From contig BPIR01000004.1 of NCBI GenBank assembly GCA_026004215.1, positions 62,001 through 126,000 on the forward strand: a stretch of 64,000 nt of DNA, given 5' to 3'. This DNA is from Candidatus Binatia bacterium. GTDB taxonomy: Bacteria > Desulfobacterota > Binatia > HRBIN30. Positions 28,816-36,987 of the stretch are shown here, piece by piece; within the stretch, counting starts at the first letter, position 1; every line of letters begins with the position of its first letter. The translations under genes were made by a program, and so were the position numbers. The notes under the pieces are model-generated. The model did no database searches, had not been told where the DNA came from, and saw nothing but the letters and a program-made list of their open reading frames with translations.

Positions 28816-29619
28816 ATGCTCAAAGCGGGCGAAGGCGAGGGACGAAGTCGGCTTACGCCGACGCAAGGCCGTTCAACAAAACAAAATTCCGTGGCTCCAC
28901 GGCAGCGACCGGATTCGGAGCCGAAGCGGCAACGCGCGGGTAGTCGGACAGCCCAACCGTGTAATCCGGACTTTCCCATCGAGGTCGTGTTGCGCCGTTT
29001 GCGCGAGGCTGCCCGGAACTGGAATGCTCCGGTGGTCACGTTGATGGCGCAGCAAAATCGCGGCCCATTCCGCGTCCTCATAGGTTGTTTGTTGAGTTTG
29101 CGCACGAAAGACGAAACGACTGCTGGCGCTGTGGAGCGTCTGTTCGCCCTGGGGGAAACTCCACAGGAGCTTTTGCGAGTTCCTGTACGCAAGGTCGAAC
29201 AAGCAATTTATCCGGTCGGTTTTTACCGAACCAAAGCCCGGCGCATTCGGGAGATTTGTCGGATTCTCGTCGAGCGATATGGCGGACAGGTTCCCAGCGA
29301 CCTCGGCGAGCTCCTCGAACTGCCTGGAGTGGGCCGCAAGACAGCCAACCTGGTGGTGGCCAAAGGGTTTAACCTTCCGGGCATTTGTGTGGACACCCAC
29401 GTGCACCGCATCACGAACCGCTGGGGTTACGTGCGCACGAACACGCCGCACGAAACGGAATTTGCCCTGCGGCAGTGTTTGCCCGAAAAATATTGGGCCG
29501 AGATCAACGACCTGCTGGTGGCCTTTGGCCAAACCATCTGTAAACCGATTTCTCCCTTTTGCAGTGCGTGTCCGGTAGCGGAGTTTTGCGCTCGACGGGG
29601 TGTACGCCGCCACCGTTGA
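28816..29619 (+). CDS. nth: Endonuclease III (DNA glycosylase/AP lyase)
   Basis: Base-excision repair enzyme that removes oxidised pyrimidines. The helix-hairpin-helix reads LPGVGRKTANLVV, with the catalytic Lys in GRKTA, and the catalytic Asp is in CVDTHVHRITNRWG. The 4Fe-4S loop C-x6-C-x2-C-x5-C is complete near the C-terminus (CKPISPFCSACPVAEFC). The core is about 210 aa; starting at ATG 28816 adds a basic, low-complexity leader of about 55 residues. A GTG at about 28990, preceded by GAGG, would give the standard length, so the true start is open. Confidence 0.92.
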   Translation: MLKAGEGEGRSRLTPTQGRSTKQNSVAPRQRPDSEPKRQRAGSRTAQPCNPDFPIEVVLRRLREAARNWNAPVVTLMAQQNRGPFRVLIGCLLSLRTKDETTAGAVERLFALGETPQELLRVPVRKVEQAIYPVGFYRTKARRIREICRILVERYGGQVPSDLGELLELPGVGRKTANLVVAKGFNLPGICVDTHVHRITNRWGYVRTNTPHETEFALRQCLPEKYWAEINDLLVAFGQTICKPISPFCSACPVAEFCARRGVRRHR

Positions 29620-29762
29620 GTTGCGCGCTCTGGTGGTTTGGGGCTGGTGGGTTCGCTGTGCGGGCGGCGGTGTCGCGCCCGGCGGGGGGAAAGCAAAGTT
29701 TCTTGACTCGCTGGTTTCTCGCGGTTACAAGCCGCGCCAATTTTGCGTGGTGAGGAGTGTGC

Positions 29763-30635
29763 ATGCGGCAGCGGCCCTTGTGGATGTTTAGCGCGGCGTG
29801 GATCTTAGGTGCCTCGCTGTTTGGTTGCGGCGCACGCAAGGAAGGGGCGCCGCAAAATGTCGTGGCGATCGTGGACACGCCTTTGCCCACTGTGGCCCCT
29901 GCCACCCCGACGCCGACACCGCCTCCCACGCCGTTGCCGACCCGTCCGGTCGGACGCGAGGATGTAAGGCCCAAAAAAGGGCAAGCCATCGGTCCAGTCA
30001 TTACGCACTTTGGTGCTGCGCGGGCTGACGGCTACCCCGTCCAGCCCGTCAGTAGCGAAAAGGGCATACCGACCTATCTGACCAGTGCCGGAGCAGGCTT
30101 CATGTTGGTAGTGGAAGCCAAGCCAGGCTTGGCCGGACACGAGGTCGGGCGCCGTGTGTTTGCCCACGTCCCCAACGACCCATCGGTCCGCCCCGATCTG
30201 GAAATCATCAGCAACCGCCCGTTGGGCAATGGCGACCCGCGCGTTTGCGATAGCCGGCGACCAAATATCGGCGGGATCCCCGCGGCGCAAAGCTTTGCAG
30301 AAACGCAAGCAATTACGGACGCGATTAACGATTTTGCCTGCCGGTTCGAAACGCATAACGATAACGAGTCGGCTTGCACCGTGAACGCCAATGGCGATTT
30401 TGCCTTTATAAATCCGGAAACGACCCAGCAGTTTTGCATGGCGGTCGCGCGAGCCTGGGAGTTCCCGGTAGGCGATACGATTCTGACCGTGCGAGTCCGG
30501 GACGTGAAAGGCAATCCGGGGCCGCCTAAGCAAGTCCGCATCCGGCGCCCCGCGCAAACTCCTTCCCCCCGGCCGAAGGCGATGCCGTCACCGACCCCGG
30601 CGGAGCCCAAGCCTCTGCCCACTCGCCCGGAATAG
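29763..30635 (+). CDS. Lipoprotein with Thr/Pro linker, unknown function
   Basis: A 290-aa lipoprotein. ATG 29763 has GAGGAG at 29752-29757. Signal and lipobox end at Cys22 (GASLFGCG). A TPTPTPPPTP linker follows at about 45-65. The central part (HFGAARADGYPVQPVS, VEAKPGLAGHEVGRR, FACRFETHNDNESACTV, QFCMAVARAWEFPVGDT, LTVRVRDVKG) looks like a small extracytoplasmic beta domain with paired cysteines. It recalls the domain seen in Binatota and Chloroflexi surface lipoproteins, but I cannot name it. A second Pro-rich stretch ends the protein. It is followed by a PKD lipoprotein gene on the same strand. Confidence 0.75.
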   Translation: MRQRPLWMFSAAWILGASLFGCGARKEGAPQNVVAIVDTPLPTVAPATPTPTPPPTPLPTRPVGREDVRPKKGQAIGPVITHFGAARADGYPVQPVSSEKGIPTYLTSAGAGFMLVVEAKPGLAGHEVGRRVFAHVPNDPSVRPDLEIISNRPLGNGDPRVCDSRRPNIGGIPAAQSFAETQAITDAINDFACRFETHNDNESACTVNANGDFAFINPETTQQFCMAVARAWEFPVGDTILTVRVRDVKGNPGPPKQVRIRRPAQTPSPRPKAMPSPTPAEPKPLPTRPE

Positions 30636-30696
30636 CGGCGGTGCTTGCGAAACCTCCCTACCATTGGGCAAATGAAGAGCCCTCGAAGGAGGACGT

Positions 30697-31143
30697 ATGA
30701 GGAAATTCCTCGGCGCGTTTCTGGCAATTTCGCTTTTTGCCTGGGGTTGCACGAAAGGTTGCGAGAAGTCACCCCAGCAACAGCCTGCTCCCGGAGCGGC
30801 ACCGCAAGCAGCGCAGCCGGCGGCGCAAGCGCCCCACGAAGCGACCACAGAGGAGGACTGCGTCGTACTCATCGATGCGGATCCGGACTTCGGTTCGCCA
30901 CCGTTGTCTGTCTCGTTTACTTCCGAGGTGGAATGCACGGGAGGGGAGGTCAAATATCAGTGGGACTTCGGGGACGGCACGACTTCTTCGGAGGCCAACC
31001 CCGTGCATACTTACACCAAGCCGGGCGATTACACGGCGACGCTGACAGTCACGGCGGGCAACGTTAGCGCCTCTGACGAAATTGACATCACTGTCGAGGA
31101 AGAGGAAGAGTCTGGAGCGGTCGAGCCCAAAGACGGTGACTAA
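30697..31143 (+). CDS. PKD-domain lipoprotein
   Basis: A 148-aa lipoprotein. ATG 30697 follows GAAGGAGGA. The signal peptide ends at Cys18 (LFAWGC). An Ala/Pro/Gln linker leads to one PKD domain with YQWDFGDGT, NPVHTYTKPGDYTATLTVT (residues about 90-128), a beta sandwich used in cell-surface protein contacts. The tail is very acidic (EEEEES). It is one of three small exported proteins in a row. Adhesion or protein-protein contact is inferred from the domain. Confidence 0.85.
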   Translation: MRKFLGAFLAISLFAWGCTKGCEKSPQQQPAPGAAPQAAQPAAQAPHEATTEEDCVVLIDADPDFGSPPLSVSFTSEVECTGGEVKYQWDFGDGTTSSEANPVHTYTKPGDYTATLTVTAGNVSASDEIDITVEEEEESGAVEPKDGD

Positions 31144-31321
31144 CCTGGCGGCTCTATTTGCCGTTTTGGAACCCGCCACGTTTGGTGGCGCCGCACTTGT
31201 CGGAATGGGCCTGAATCGGCCAGGTATCCACGCACGAAGTGGCCCGCTCGCTGGGGTGGCGCAGGGCAGCTGGGCGGAGCCGAAGCATAGCGTACCCAAG
31301 TTTCCCTAGCGGGGAGCTGCA

Positions 31322-31612
31322 TTGAAGCGATCTCGCAAGAGGTTTTTCCGCCTGATTCTGGGTGCGTGCATTGCTGCCGGATTTGCCGCCTTCGTGATTT
31401 ATCGAAGTATGCACGCCGCAGGTTATCGCTGCGAGGTGTGTGTGACCTTTCGGGGCCAGCAAGCGTGCCGCGTGGTGGAGGGGCCGACGGAGCTCGAAGC
31501 ACGGAGCGCTGCGATCAATAACGCTTGCGCGCTACTGGCTGCGGGCGTCACCGAAACCCTCGCGTGCGAGCGCACTCTGCCCGACCGCGCCGAGTGTTCC
31601 CCGATTCCTTGA
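31322..31612 (+). CDS. Small single-pass membrane protein
   Basis: A 96-aa protein from TTG 31322, supported by GGGGAG six bases before it. A basic start (MKRSRKRFFR) precedes one transmembrane helix (LILGACIAAGFAAFVIYRSM), then a periplasmic domain with five cysteines (CEVCVTFRGQQACRVVEG..., NNACALLAAGVTETLACE, RAECSPIP) likely to form disulfides. No known family is recognised. Confidence 0.65.
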   Translation: MKRSRKRFFRLILGACIAAGFAAFVIYRSMHAAGYRCEVCVTFRGQQACRVVEGPTELEARSAAINNACALLAAGVTETLACERTLPDRAECSPIP

Positions 31613-31773
31613 CACGATCGCGCGAAACCGTTTGGCGGCCGTACGGCAGGGGTTCTGGGACGGCACCCGGCGACCCGGCCTTCCCTTGGCCCGTGCCCGA
31701 GCGTCCACCGGCCGGGGCGAACGCCCTCGGTGTTGGCTTGTCGACGACGGCAAAACCGGTGGCCAGCAAATAA

Positions 31774-31801
31774 AAAGGGCCCGCGTTACCGCGAGCCCTT
31801 T
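31774..31801 (-). terminator. Rho-independent terminator of the SCP2 gene
   Basis: AAAGGGC-C-CGCG and CGCG-A-GCCCTTT pair around TTAC. Read on the minus strand, the stem is followed by TTTTTATTT, the pattern of an intrinsic terminator 27 bases after the SCP2 stop. Confidence 0.8.
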
Positions 31802-31827
31802 GAAAACCGATTGTTTTGCGGCTCGGC

Positions 31828-32166
31828 TCAGGCACCAGGGCGCTTGAACAGGCTTTGCATTTTCATGGCGAGGCCCATGTCGCCAGCGATTTTCAGCTTG
31901 CCGCTCATGAAGGCCATCTGCCCGTTCAGTTTGCCGGTAATCATGTCCACGTAATCCTGGGCGGCCATGGTCATTGTCATATTGGGCGATTGATGCGTGC
32001 CCTCGGTGACCGTGCAAGTGCCGTCCTTGATCGTGACGTAGTAGTTCCCGCCGCCATCGCCGGTGAGATTGAACTGGATGACCGCATTCATCCCTTTGGC
32101 CGCATCGGCGTTCAGGTTGGCCGGCATCGCGTTGAAGATTTCCTTCACTTGATCAGCGACTGACAT
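31828..32166 (-). CDS. SCP2 sterol/lipid-carrier domain protein
   Basis: A 112-aa single SCP2 domain, which forms a hydrophobic tunnel for fatty acyl-CoA or sterol-like lipids in the cytoplasm. AAAGGAGGAGG precedes the ATG. Typical features are NAVIQFNLTGDGGGNYYVTIKDG, PNMTMTMAAQDYVDMITGKLNG and the C-terminal FMSGKLKIAGDMGLAMKMQSLF. Standalone SCP2 proteins are common in lipid-degrading bacteria, which fits the acyl-CoA dehydrogenase elsewhere in the window. A stem-loop terminator follows. Confidence 0.95.
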   Translation of the reverse strand: MSVADQVKEIFNAMPANLNADAAKGMNAVIQFNLTGDGGGNYYVTIKDGTCTVTEGTHQSPNMTMTMAAQDYVDMITGKLNGQMAFMSGKLKIAGDMGLAMKMQSLFKRPGA

Positions 32167-32366
32167 ATTTCCCTCCTCCTTTTTCGATACCTGGGCACGT
32201 TACCTTGCCCGTGTTTCCTCTGAAGTTGTTCCCATGTAGCCAGAACATCGCCGCTTCTATGCGAGGCACTTTGTTTTGTCAACATAGGGTGCGGCCGCAA
32301 GGGTAGTGAAGGTTAGCCGCGGCCCTGGCTTTGGTGCCCGCGACGTCGACTCTAATTTCCGAGGGC

Positions 32367-33404
32367 TCAGGATGTCGTGAGCGGTAGGGCCCATGGCGGC
32401 GTGGCGTCAAGCAGCAACGAGGGCAGGTTGAGCGTTCCACCGATGTTCGAATACGGGTAGTGGCGAGAATTGACGTGGGCGTGCAACGGGACTCCGGGCC
32501 CATCGTGAACTTCGTAATCGAGCGGAAGAGGCCCGAGGATTTGCAACACTTCGTGCAGCATGCGGGCAAATCTGCGCCAAGCCGCTTCGGGGAGTTCCGG
32601 CAATGGTTCCCAGTGGTCGAGGCACACGATCTCGTAACTTCGCGGAAAGGTACCAAACGGGCAGAAGTACGCCACGCAGTCGGCAGTCTCGCCGATGACA
32701 AAGCCAAACTTGCGGGAAAATTCCACAATGTCCTTCCACAGCGTGGGTTCGCGTGCGGTTACCGTGCATTCCCGTTCGATTGCCGGAAAATTGCGGTCGC
32801 TACCGATAACTTGGTTGTGAACATGGGGCTGCGATGCCCCCGACTCGTGCCCTTGATTCTTGCGGATCAGAACCTTTTTGACGGCGGGATTGGCATAGGC
32901 CTGCAGGGCAACTTGGCGGTCCACCACTAAAAGAGCCTCGAATTGTGCCACCGGTAGCAGTGCCGAGTAAAGAAGATCCTCGTGTCCGCGGGCACCGTCA
33001 GCAAAGTGGCGAGGATCTTCGATCACCACGTAAGACTCGTTCTGTCCCCCCGTGCAACACTCCGGGATCCGCGGTACGAGATTACGCACGGCGCGGATGA
33101 GCCAAGGGAACGTGGAGTCTTGTCCGAGCACTTCCTTGCTGGTCAGACGGCATACCTCGTCTGGCGACCGATCTTCATTGCCCGGACAAAAAGGGCACTC
33201 GCGTTGCGAGGCCTCGAGTTCTGCGCGCAAGGCTGCTTCGTACCGCTCTCGGTCCACATGAGCTTCCGCAAGCAGGCGTTGCTGGGCTTGGCGAACAAAG
33301 CCGATGCGCTTTCGATGCACGTGCGTGAAGTAGGTAATGTCGCCCGTGAATGGATTGCGCACCCAGACGAGCCTGCCCTCGTCGCAATAAAACTCGATTC
33401 CCAT
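32367..33404 (-). CDS. GalT-like nucleotidyltransferase (HIT superfamily)
   Basis: A 345-aa enzyme related to galactose-1-phosphate uridylyltransferase, which moves UMP between hexose phosphates through a histidine intermediate. Zinc cysteines Cys70 and Cys73 lie in ECPFCPGNE. The active-site HxH is His194-Val-His196 in SGASQPHVHNQ (HPH in classical GalT), and the C-terminal HAHVNSRHYPYSNIGG is present. The changes suggest a diverged nucleotidyltransferase with another sugar or nucleotide preference. It is followed downstream by SCP2 on the same strand, with a 200-base gap. Confidence 0.8.
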   Translation of the reverse strand: MGIEFYCDEGRLVWVRNPFTGDITYFTHVHRKRIGFVRQAQQRLLAEAHVDRERYEAALRAELEASQRECPFCPGNEDRSPDEVCRLTSKEVLGQDSTFPWLIRAVRNLVPRIPECCTGGQNESYVVIEDPRHFADGARGHEDLLYSALLPVAQFEALLVVDRQVALQAYANPAVKKVLIRKNQGHESGASQPHVHNQVIGSDRNFPAIERECTVTAREPTLWKDIVEFSRKFGFVIGETADCVAYFCPFGTFPRSYEIVCLDHWEPLPELPEAAWRRFARMLHEVLQILGPLPLDYEVHDGPGVPLHAHVNSRHYPYSNIGGTLNLPSLLLDATPPWALPLTTS

Positions 33405-33518
33405 CTTGAATGGCGGCTCCGCAGCAGAGGTTCGGTCCTTCCAGTTATCACCGTGGCGCGAGGGAGCAAGTTCACCGAGAGATGGGTGCGCTCCGCCACG
33501 CGTGGCGAGGCCGCACCA

Positions 33519-34040
33519 TCATTCCCAGCGGGCCGAGAGTTCGACCGGGGGATGTCCGAACAAGCACGGGTCGGAAATTTCCGATTCGAAACTCGCCTCA
33601 GCGCGAGGAGGAAGTTCTTGTGCAGACGGAGCCACTTCGCGCTCCAAACACGGGTTCCCTTGAACGGCATCGGCGGCCTTTACGACAATTGCGATTTGCC
33701 GTGCCGGCGAGCCCCCAGAGTTACGCAACTTGCCACTCACGCGCACCGCGTTCGGGCCGGTCCATTCCACGTCTTGTTCGAAAATCACCACTTGGGCAGG
33801 GCCTTGTGTTGGCTCACCGCGGGTCTCGGCGGGTGTAGGTGCCGCCGCCTCTGCCTCGCGTGGGGGTGGAGCCATGACCCGCTCTTCCACCGACTTCCCC
33901 CGTGGCGGGGGTTGATCCGAGAAATGGACCGTCCCATGTTCATCGGTCCACTTGTAATAGGTTTGTGCGGAAGCGAGAGCAGCGAGCAGCGCGGTTGCCC
34001 CGATTACCCAGTGTGGGGTGCGACGACAGGAAGAGCGCAT
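33519..34040 (-). CDS. DUF4124-domain exported protein
   Basis: A 173-aa exported protein with a signal peptide (MRSSCRRTPHWVIGATALLAALASA) and the DUF4124 signature YYKWTDEHGTVHFSDQPPPRG. A Pro/Glu linker and a C-terminal FxLN-like beta domain (VRVSGKLRNSGGSPARQIAIVV) follow. The C-terminal part resembles domains for extracytoplasmic protein comparison or binding. It is divergent from the ComA cluster, so their promoters share about 160 bases. The function is unknown. Confidence 0.8.
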   Translation of the reverse strand: MRSSCRRTPHWVIGATALLAALASAQTYYKWTDEHGTVHFSDQPPPRGKSVEERVMAPPPREAEAAAPTPAETRGEPTQGPAQVVIFEQDVEWTGPNAVRVSGKLRNSGGSPARQIAIVVKAADAVQGNPCLEREVAPSAQELPPRAEASFESEISDPCLFGHPPVELSARWE

Positions 34041-34200
34041 ACACGAACCTTGTAAAGGCGAAAAGCCGCGGGAGTCAACGGTTTTTGAGTCCGCGTACCT
34101 CTGGTTGAAAACGGCCGGCGCCCTGGATATCGCCGAAGCCCTCTGGGCGTGACCAGTAGGCTGTCGAGACATTTCCGCAAGCCAAGGACTTCGAAAGCAG

Positions 34201-35402
34201 GTGCGTACCTCGTATAACGTTGCGATCATTGGCAGTGGTGCTGCGGGCCTCATGGCGGCGATTCACGCCTCCCAGACGCCGGGCTGTGTGCTCATCACGA
34301 ATGGTTCTTTGGGAGCCTCGAATTCCGTGATGGCTCAGGGGGGGCTCCAACTACCCTGTCCAACGGCCGAGTCGGAGCAGCGCTTTTAGGAGAATATCCT
34401 TCGCTCTGCCCGAGGCGAGGCAGACCCGAAGCTGGTACGTAATGTCGTTGCCAACGTCGGCTCGACTGTGGAAGCTTTAGAAAGTTGGGGGTTCGTGCTC
34501 GATCGTGACGACCGCGGAGAACTGATTCGCCGATTGGCGGGTGGGCTAAGCGAGCCGCGGATCGTGTCGGTGCGGGAGCAAATTGGTCCTGCCATCATGA
34601 GTGTGCTTGGGAACCAAGTGCGGCGGTGCGATCTGGAGATTCTGGAGCACCACCTGGTTACCGGCATTCAACCATACTCCGGGCGGCGTTTCCGTCTGGA
34701 GCTCGTCGGGCCAGGTGAGGCGTCGTCCATTCTCGAGGCTCGGGCGGTGGTCGTCTGCACCGGGCGGATTTCCTACTGGATGGCGCAGCGACGTTCGGAG
34801 CAAACCGCCGACCCGCCCAACATCAATCACGTGCTGTTCCAGCGCATGCGCGCAATGGGATTGCCCCTCGTGCAACCGGACTACTTTCAGTACCAGCCAT
34901 TTGGAATTGTAGCGACTACCCAGAACGGAGTGGGCAAAGCGGTGCCGGAAAGCATCGTCAATTTCCCTGTGCGTCTATTGGATCGGTACGGACAGGATAT
35001 TGGCGATATTCGGCTCGACCGCTTAGCCTTAACGGAGCGCATGTTTGCCTTGGCGCGCGAAGGTCGGGCTGTGGATTGCGGAGATGGCAAGCGAGGGTTC
35101 TGGCTCACTTTGAGCGAGCTCGATCCGGAACAAATCGCCCGCACGTTTCCCAAGCTGCATCAGTACTTGACGCGCGAGAAGTTGCTCGGGCAAAACGTCT
35201 TCGTGTACCCTTTCCTCCACTACTTTCTTGGCGGCTTCCAAATCACGCCGACTTGTGCCTCGGTCATCCCTGGGCTGTTTCTCGCGGGGGAAATTACGGG
35301 TGGTCTGCGCGGGCAAAACCGCCCATGGGCAATGGCATCACGGATTCGTTGGTTCACGGACACATCGCGGGTGAATCCGCCCGCGATTACGTGGCTGGGT
35401 AG
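34201..35402 (+). pseudogene. FAD-dependent fumarate-reductase/aspartate-oxidase-like flavoprotein, broken
   Basis: First gene of the ComA cluster. From GTG 34201 it reads a Rossmann FAD motif (VAIIGSGAAGLMAAIHAS) and SVMAQGGL, as in aspartate oxidase and FrdA. An in-frame TAG at 34387-34389 cuts ...SEQRF*ENILRSARGEAD, though homology continues in the same frame. Around CCC 35322-35324 one base is missing: the family end GGLRGQNRP then continues in another frame as MGNGITDSLVHGHIAGESA to the TAG at 35400-35402. HYFLGGFQITPTCASVIPGLFLAGEITGG is the flavin/substrate loop (shown as a span; positions about 35220-35310). Intact length would be about 400 aa. The family oxidises or reduces C-C or C-N bonds of dicarboxylates, consistent with a sulfo-dicarboxylate substrate, but that is inference. 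Confidence 0.75.
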
Positions 35403-35407
35403 GTCCC

Positions 35408-36229
35408 GTGGCGGACTGGACGAAATCGCGAGAGCACCAGCTCGGTGTTGGGACCCGCTTGCAGGAGCCGCCTTCGGCAAACTTAATCCGGGCTTTTGCA
35501 AGCGAACTCGGCTACGTGGATTATTTGTTCGAAGGGCTGACTTACGCGGATCTGGCGCACGTTCTGATGCTGCTCGAACGAAAGATCATTCCTCGCTCCG
35601 CTGCTGTGGCGCTTCTTCGAGAGCTCCTGGCCATTCATGAAGCGGGCGCGTCCAACCTTTCCTTGGATTCGCGCTGAGGTGATCTTTACAGCAATCGCGA
35701 TATCGAGTTGGAACGGCGGCTGGGATGGGGGTGGTTGCACTTGGCTCGGGCGCGCCGCGAAGCTCTCACCCTGGCCTAGTTGATTTATGTGCGCTCCCAT
35801 CGGGCGTTCACCGCGGCGGCGGAACTGGTAGATTTATTGGTCCTGCAGACTGGCGTGGACCCGTGCACTGCTCACGAGATTACGGGCATCGTTGCTGCAG
35901 AGCTTGCCGGCCGAGAGTTCGCGGAACTCGATGCCTCGACGTTCGCCTCCTTGCTGCGTTCCGCATCCGCGCGCGTGCTTGGGCAGGGTCTTTCCTTCGA
36001 TGCGGAAGCGATGCTTCGCGAGCTGGCGCTCGAGCGCGTGGTGGCGACACGTACAGGAATCGGGGGCTGTGCTCCCATCCGTGTGGAAGAGATGAGCGGG
36101 CAACTGGAAGCAGGCGTGGCTCAGCTTCTCGCCGCGTCAGAAAGGCGAGAAGTGGCTGCCCACTTCCCGGACCGACTTTTCAGGGAAGTACGCGCCGCCA
36201 TCGGCGCGGCCAAGGAGGAGTGGCGCTGA
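35408..36229 (+). pseudogene. Argininosuccinate-lyase-like (aspartase/fumarase superfamily) gene, broken and shortened
   Basis: Second gene of the cluster, read in a single frame but with TGA at 35675-35677 and TAG at 35777-35779. The N-terminal part (WTKSREHQLGVGTRL, FELTYADLAHVLMLLERK-type helix) and GDLYSNRDIELERRLG...WLHLARARREALTLA match the first domain of argininosuccinate lyase; the last resembles the LHTGRSRND segment. The C-terminal part (LVDLLVLQTGVDPCTAHEITGIVAAEL, ERVVATRTGIGGCAPIRVEE; positions about 35830-36110) matches the ASL end. The central helical bundle with the TxLQ histidine and the GSSxMPxKxNP serine loop is absent, so the coding length is about 270 codons against about 460 in ASL. 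It ends 10 bases inside comA. Catalysis by this copy is impossible. Confidence 0.7.
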
Positions 36230-36981
36230 ACATCCAGCAGTTGTGTGCCGATCCCACTCGGACCCACAAACCTCGCGGCTACGGCTTAACCCACGTACTC
36301 GACAAGGGCTTGTGGGTGGCAGAAGTGAGAAGCCTACCGGAGGTGGCCGCTCCGTACGTGGGCATCGTTAAATTCGGCTGGGCTACTCCGGCGGTCGTGC
36401 GGAACTTGACGGCCGAGATCGAACGTTTACGGGCCAGCGGCATTGACGTGTGTTGCGGTGGAAGCCTGTTCGAACTGGCGGTAAGCCAACGAAAACTGGA
36501 TGAATACGTGTCTTTTTTAAAGGACCATGGCTCCGAATCAGTGGAGGTCTCGGACGGTGTCATCGAGCTAGAGCTGCTCGAAAAATGCCGGGACATCGAG
36601 AAGCTGGCCAAGGATTTTCGCGGGCTCTCGGAGGTGGGCAGCAAAGACGCCAAGGTCGTTGTGGCGCCCTTTCGCTGGGTTGCCCAGATCAAAAGCGAGC
36701 TTGCTGCTGGAGCTTGGAAAGTCGTGACCGAGGGCCGGGAGTCGGGCACCGTCGGCTTGTACCGCGAGAGCGGCGAAATTCGCACCGGCCTGATCGAAGA
36801 AATTGAAGTGGAAATCGATCCGAAGCGACTGATTTTCGAAGCTCCGCAAAAGGCCCAGCAGGTTTGGTTGGTCAAGCACTTTGGCAACAACGTGAACCTC
36901 GGCAACATCCCCCCACAAGAAGTGATTTCTGTGGAAACGATTCGTCAGGGCCTGCGCGCAGACACCATGCTGGACCGCTGA
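36220..36981 (+). CDS. comA: Phosphosulfolactate synthase
   Basis: A 253-aa TIM-barrel enzyme that adds sulfite to phosphoenolpyruvate to give phosphosulfolactate, the first step of the bacterial and archaeal coenzyme M pathway and of sulfolactate synthesis. Typical blocks in order: KPRGYGLTHVLDKGL, EVAAPYVGIVKFGWATP, GIDVCCGGSLFELAVSQRKLDEY, SVEVSDGVIEL and LSEVGSKDAKVV. It is the only cluster member without a frame break. The start is uncertain: GTG 36220 sits right after AAGGAGGA (36212-36219), CTG 36226 is better spaced, and TTG 36241 is also possible. No ComB phosphatase or ComC dehydrogenase gene is visible nearby. Confidence 0.9.
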   Translation: MALNIQQLCADPTRTHKPRGYGLTHVLDKGLWVAEVRSLPEVAAPYVGIVKFGWATPAVVRNLTAEIERLRASGIDVCCGGSLFELAVSQRKLDEYVSFLKDHGSESVEVSDGVIELELLEKCRDIEKLAKDFRGLSEVGSKDAKVVVAPFRWVAQIKSELAAGAWKVVTEGRESGTVGLYRESGEIRTGLIEEIEVEIDPKRLIFEAPQKAQQVWLVKHFGNNVNLGNIPPQEVISVETIRQGLRADTMLDR

Positions 36982-36987
36982 AATACC

